Below are positions 6,323 through 8,966 of a stretch of 8,966 nucleotides of DNA, piece by piece. The DNA lies in assembly GCA_964485695.1 (NCBI GenBank), contig CAZAKZ010000193.1:1-8966 (forward strand). Reading direction: 5' to 3'. The first letter of the stretch is position 1, and each line of letters starts with the position of its first letter. The notes beneath the pieces were generated by a model, which saw only the letters and a program-made list of their open reading frames with translations, was not told the origin of the DNA and did not search any database. This DNA comes from CAZAKZ01 sp964485695. GTDB taxonomy: Bacteria > Planctomycetota > JAFGQW01. The position numbers and the translations under genes are program-made.

Positions 6323-7795
6323 CTAGAGCCGCATCACGTAGGTGTCCGGCAGGTAGGCGATCCCTCCCGGGGCTTGTGGGTCGATCACGGCCATGGCAAT
6401 CCAGAGCGGCATGCCCCAGCCCTTTTTCGGCCGATGGAGCAGGGATACATCCAGAACCCCGACGGCTTCACCGCTGGAATCCAGCAAACCCGGCCCGGAG
6501 GACCAGATTCCTGGAGCCCACCCGGACGCGGTCACGTGCGTCAACACGTCGGGATTCAGGTTGATCCGCCGGCCGCCCGGGATCTTCACTCCCGGTCGAA
6601 CACCGGACAGGCTCGCCGCGAGCGCGTAGGGCATGTTCGGGTATTGGGGGCAGCTCAGGCGGATATCCCACCGGTCCTTACCCATGCGTACGGTCTGGAT
6701 GTGGCGGCCGCGGTAAAAATCCTGCCAGTAGAGGTAGGGATACTTGACCTGCGCTGTCCCGAGGACCAGGTCGAACGTGGTCAAGGCCCAGGTGTTCACG
6801 TCGAACTGGAGGAACCAGGCCCCCAGGCTCGAGTAGAATCCTCCCAGCAAAAACCGTGGCGAGGCCGCGGTCTGGAGATCGAACCGGGCGCCGTGCTGCA
6901 CCTGGGAGTAGGGGAATCCCGTCACCGTTGTGATCGTCGTCATGCCGTGTGAACCGGGCTTCAACTGGTTGACGTGCCGGATGCGGTCTCCCAGTCCCTC
7001 GAGGTATCCGTTCTTCACGTTTTGCTCGAGATTGTAGCCCGCCCACTGCCAGCCGTAGACAGAACCGCCGTTCCAGTAGCCGAGAGAGGAGAGATCGTAG
7101 TCCTTCTCCGGATCGAGGGTCCACACCGGAAACGACCACCGGTGCGGGCTGATGGTGTCCTGCCAGCCCCCAATGAGCAATCTTCCCGTATCGATGTCCT
7201 TTCCCAGCTGGGAGAACCCGGTTTTGAGCTTCACGGGCACCTGGACGGTCGTCAGCAGCGTGGACAGGGTTCTGGCGGTACGGTCGAACTTCAGGACGCG
7301 GTAGTCGTACCGGTTGATGGTGGTCGGCGAGGTGAGGCGCTCCATTCGATACTTCATGAACAAGTAATCGCCGTCCTGGTCGATGATCGGGCGCATGCCG
7401 TGTTCGAAGAAGTAAGCCTGGGGATAGGACGTGCCGCTGCTCGGGAACTTCACCAGGCTGGTCCAGGTGGTCGTGCCCGCATCGAAGCGACACAAGCAAC
7501 CGGACCAGGGAGAGAGCGTCGTGTTGATGCCGCGCGTGAAGCCGATCAGGCTCTTGTTGTCGTAGTCCATCCGAACGTTGTGCTGCATGGACATGGTGTA
7601 GGGCACGTCGCACAGCTTCCTGAGCTTCCCTGCCGCCCCCGTCTTGTCGTAGAGGTAGAGGCCTCTTGGATAGGCGCCGACCGTGGTCGGCGTCTCGAAA
7701 CCGCCCATCAGGTAGAGCGGGTGGTGACCTGCTTGCGCCGCAGCGGCCGGGGCCAGCGAGGCCAGGAGTGCGAATACAATGACGAACTTTATCAT
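6323..7795 (-). CDS. Secreted propeller-like protein with shared C-terminal module
   Basis: The 490-residue product has a clear signal peptide, MIKFVIVFALLASLAPAAAA, cleaved near residue 20-21. Residues about 25-370 are made of beta-strand units with aromatic and Gly-rich turns, for example RGLYLYDKTGAAGKLRKL (44-61), GCLCRFDAGTTTWTSLVKF (99-117), YRVLKFDRTARTLSTLL (165-181) and WFLQFDVNTWALTTFDL (327-343). This resembles Kelch- or PQQ-like propeller blades but no catalytic set is seen. Residues about 375-490 are the shared module: GVRPGVKIPGGRRINLNPD at 398-416, GLLDSSGEAVGVLDV at 436-450, and PLWIAMAVIDPQAPGGIAYL at 463-482. The latter parallels LVLWMVVVTLDARAPLGLAT in the protein at 385-1653, so the two are paralogues in this part. 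An AGGTG at 7801-7805 lies 5 bases before the ATG, directly beside the foot of a strong hairpin. Probably co-transcribed with the upstream gene at 7849-8850. Its stop is 13 bases from the stop of the converging gene at 5083. Confidence 0.85.
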   Translation of the reverse strand: MIKFVIVFALLASLAPAAAAQAGHHPLYLMGGFETPTTVGAYPRGLYLYDKTGAAGKLRKLCDVPYTMSMQHNVRMDYDNKSLIGFTRGINTTLSPWSGCLCRFDAGTTTWTSLVKFPSSGTSYPQAYFFEHGMRPIIDQDGDYLFMKYRMERLTSPTTINRYDYRVLKFDRTARTLSTLLTTVQVPVKLKTGFSQLGKDIDTGRLLIGGWQDTISPHRWSFPVWTLDPEKDYDLSSLGYWNGGSVYGWQWAGYNLEQNVKNGYLEGLGDRIRHVNQLKPGSHGMTTITTVTGFPYSQVQHGARFDLQTAASPRFLLGGFYSSLGAWFLQFDVNTWALTTFDLVLGTAQVKYPYLYWQDFYRGRHIQTVRMGKDRWDIRLSCPQYPNMPYALAASLSGVRPGVKIPGGRRINLNPDVLTHVTASGWAPGIWSSGPGLLDSSGEAVGVLDVSLLHRPKKGWGMPLWIAMAVIDPQAPGGIAYLPDTYVMRL

Positions 7796-7848
7796 GGAAA
7801 CACCTGTGAGCCGGCCGCGTCATGGCCGCGGCCGGCTCGAGTAACTTC
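7796..7848 (-). other. Intergenic leader between two leftward genes
   Basis: This 53-base spacer separates the stop of the lectin-fold-like gene from the start of the propeller-like gene on the same strand. It contains nothing but the 12-pair hairpin (7808-7838) and the Shine-Dalgarno sequence (7801-7805). No promoter boxes are evident, which supports a two-gene transcript. Confidence 0.5.
7808..7838 (-). promoter_or_regulatory. Perfect 12-bp GC-rich hairpin next to a ribosome binding site
   Basis: GAGCCGGCCGCG at 7808-7819 and its exact reverse complement at 7827-7838 flank a 7-base loop; a G-U pair could extend the foot by one. On the transcript the hairpin ends two bases before the AGGTG that serves the gene starting at 7795. 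No U-tract follows it (the next bases read ACAGGTGTTTCC), so it is not a standard intrinsic terminator. It may instead protect the upstream message's 3' end, lower translation of the downstream gene, or cause partial attenuation within the operon. Confidence 0.6.
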
Positions 7849-8850
7849 TCACGAGGTGAAGGTGATGGGAACGTCGGGTGCAATCTCGGCAATACCTTGA
7901 TTGGTGTAGGTGATCGCCGCCGCGTAAATGGTCACCCCGACCAGGGCCGGAATGCCCGGAATGTTGAGCGTCATGGTGAAGTCACCGGTCGCGCCGGTGC
8001 CTCCCTGAAAATTCTGGAAGGTCACCGGGTTGAAGATGGACGTGAAGAAAAGTCCGTCGGCCACCAGCGGGACCATGCGGCCGGAGCCGACCGGGATGCC
8101 GGTGTTCGCGAAGCTGCACGCGCCCTGGTAGAGCAGGCCGCCCTGGCCCCGACCCACGATATTCACCGAACCTCCTATCTTCGGCGTGCCGGAAAGCCAC
8201 AGGGCCGCATCGAAGAACCTGAGGTCGTCGGTGATCGCGTTGCGGTAGCCACACACGCCGATCTTTCCGGTCTGGCCGAGACCCGAGGACGTGGTGGCCG
8301 TCCTCACGATATTCCACTTCCCGTCGAGGTTGGAGTCGACAAAGGTCTGCACCTGAACGCTCGTGCCCTTATCGATTGCCTGCAGGCGAACACGAGCCTT
8401 CTGTGTTGGCGGGGTGATATCAAAGTAGGTCCCGATATAGGAGAACCTGCTTCCGTTGTAGTAGTACGTGAACCCCCGGTCATAGCCGGTGTACGGGGAG
8501 CCGTTGTCCTGCAGCTTGATCATGATGTACTTCGCGCTACTCCCCGAGCCGGTGTAGCGGAGCAGCGGGCCGGTGTACATCAGACCCGGCTTGCCCGAGT
8601 CATAGACGGCCACGGTCTCAACGCAGCAGTCCAGGTCGCCGATCGTATTGTGTGTGAGTTCCTGGAACGAGACGCTGGGGTCCGCCTGGATCTGCGTTCC
8701 GAGGGCTTTCCAGTCTCCCCGCTGTTCCGTGTACCCGGGAATGACCGTCCCCGGGGGGATGACGAACAGATCCGTAAACGATTGCGCCGCGCCGGATCCG
8801 GCGATCAGCAGGGCACCGAGTACGGAAATGATACATAGGCTTCTGCGCAT
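7849..8850 (-). CDS. Secreted concanavalin/lectin-fold-like protein with C-terminal module
   Basis: The 333-residue product starts at ATG 8850 with a signal peptide, MRRSLCIISVLGALLIAGSG then AAQ (likely cut near 22-23). Residues about 25-216 look like a beta-sandwich of the concanavalin A / laminin G type: GDWKALGTQIQAD (45-57), YIMIKLQDNG (108-117), KARVRLQAIDKGTSVQVQTFVDSNLDGKWN (151-180, in part), and KIGVCGYRNAITDDLRFFDAAL (196-217, in part). In that fold, this last element closes the sheet. A sugar-binding role is possible but not demonstrated. A vicinal Cys pair sits at C75-C76. Residues about 220-333 form a version of the shared C-terminal module: SGTPKIGGSVNI, GIPVGSGRMVPLVADGLF at 251-268, then NFQGGTGATGDFTMTLNIPG and a closing strand. 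The frame is open upstream to the window edge, but the ribosome binding site and signal peptide support 8850. Likely first gene of an operon with the gene at 6323-7795. Confidence 0.8.
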   Translation of the reverse strand: MRRSLCIISVLGALLIAGSGAAQSFTDLFVIPPGTVIPGYTEQRGDWKALGTQIQADPSVSFQELTHNTIGDLDCCVETVAVYDSGKPGLMYTGPLLRYTGSGSSAKYIMIKLQDNGSPYTGYDRGFTYYYNGSRFSYIGTYFDITPPTQKARVRLQAIDKGTSVQVQTFVDSNLDGKWNIVRTATTSSGLGQTGKIGVCGYRNAITDDLRFFDAALWLSGTPKIGGSVNIVGRGQGGLLYQGACSFANTGIPVGSGRMVPLVADGLFFTSIFNPVTFQNFQGGTGATGDFTMTLNIPGIPALVGVTIYAAAITYTNQGIAEIAPDVPITFTS

Positions 8851-8856
8851 GATGGA

Positions 8857-8864
8857 TTCTCCTT
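8857..8864 (-). promoter_or_regulatory. Ribosome binding site fixing the start at 8850
   Basis: On the minus strand this reads AAGGAGAA, a near-ideal Shine-Dalgarno sequence whose GGAG (8859-8862) is 8 bases from the ATG at 8850. It rules out a longer TTG-started version from 8919, which would place the signal peptide internally. Confidence 0.8.
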
Positions 8865-8884
8865 CAATCAACTGACTACACTGC

Positions 8885-8918
8885 ATGAAAACACAACTTT
8901 CATCCTGCCTGCCAGGCA
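8885..8918. promoter_or_regulatory. Two adjacent dyads upstream of the lectin-fold-like gene
   Basis: ATGAAA (8885-8890) and TTTCAT (8898-8903) form a perfect inverted repeat with a 7-base centre. Two bases on, TGCCTG (8906-8911) and CAGGCA (8913-8918) form a second with a 1-base centre. Both lie 35-70 bases upstream of the start at 8850, where a promoter or operator would be expected. I found no convincing -35/-10 pair there, so their role as operators is a guess. Confidence 0.25.
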
Positions 8919-8966
8919 ATGCCGTTAAGCTCCAGGAGGCTGCGGACTGAAGCGCGTCCTGCTCGT

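Noticed and set aside
6678..7892. 404-codon leftward frame overlapping the propeller-like gene in another register
   Set aside because: It shares the strand but not the frame, has Arg/Pro/His-rich composition typical of a shifted GC-rich frame, and has no secretion signal, unlike the in-frame product starting at 7795.
6974..7900. 308-codon rightward frame antisense to the propeller-like gene
   Set aside because: Val/Glu/Arg-rich shadow composition with no domain or ribosome binding site.
7822..8838. 338-codon rightward frame antisense to the lectin-fold-like gene
   Set aside because: Shadow composition with no domain; the opposite strand has a strong Shine-Dalgarno sequence, a signal peptide and a module-bearing protein.
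8919..8966. Start of a rightward gene at the right edge (ATG at 8919)
   Set aside because: Only 16 codons are visible, with no ribosome binding site and an Arg-rich peptide without a signal.

Overview
The window is a GC-rich bacterial stretch of six complete protein-coding genes and one partial one. Every gene starts with a hydrophobic export signal, so the whole neighbourhood appears to serve the cell envelope, periplasm or outside of the cell. The best guess for the source is Planctomycetota or a close relative. The clues are a secreted protein joining HEAT repeats to a von Willebrand factor A domain, a DUF1570 (peptidase MA-like) protein, and large secreted proteins sharing a C-terminal module of the type G-x-RP-x(n)-P-x(2)-GRRI-x-L. 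No rRNA, tRNA, mobile element or CRISPR array was seen, so this placement rests on protein architecture alone.

Layout: (1) The first 129 bases hold the start of an exported protein read leftward and cut by the window edge. (2) Across a 255-base divergent gap, 385-1653 (+) encodes a secreted propeller-like protein with the C-terminal module. (3) Converging on it, 1696-3342 (-) encodes the coiled-coil/HEAT/VWA protein. (4) Divergent from that gene, behind a clear extended -10 promoter, 3486-4982 (+) encodes a DUF1570-like protein and 5083-6309 (+) a TPR plus archaemetzincin-like protein. (5) Converging on this pair, with stop codons only 13 bases apart, two leftward genes at 7849-8850 and 6323-7795 form a probable operon. 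They encode a lectin-fold-like and a propeller-like secreted protein, both with versions of the same C-terminal module as the gene at 385-1653.

The most interesting part is the 3486-6309 pair. Both proteins resemble zinc metallopeptidases from unrelated families, and both appear to have lost the zinc-binding HExxH motif. In the first it reads R-E-A-Y-Y. In the second it reads K-Q-I-I-C, while the archaemetzincin four-cysteine structural zinc site is intact. Two adjacent exported pseudopeptidases suggest a binding, scaffolding or sensing role rather than proteolysis. The second theme is one C-terminal module carried by three otherwise different secreted proteins, which could be a common secretion, anchoring or assembly domain. 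All functional statements are inferred from reading the translations; no database search was run.
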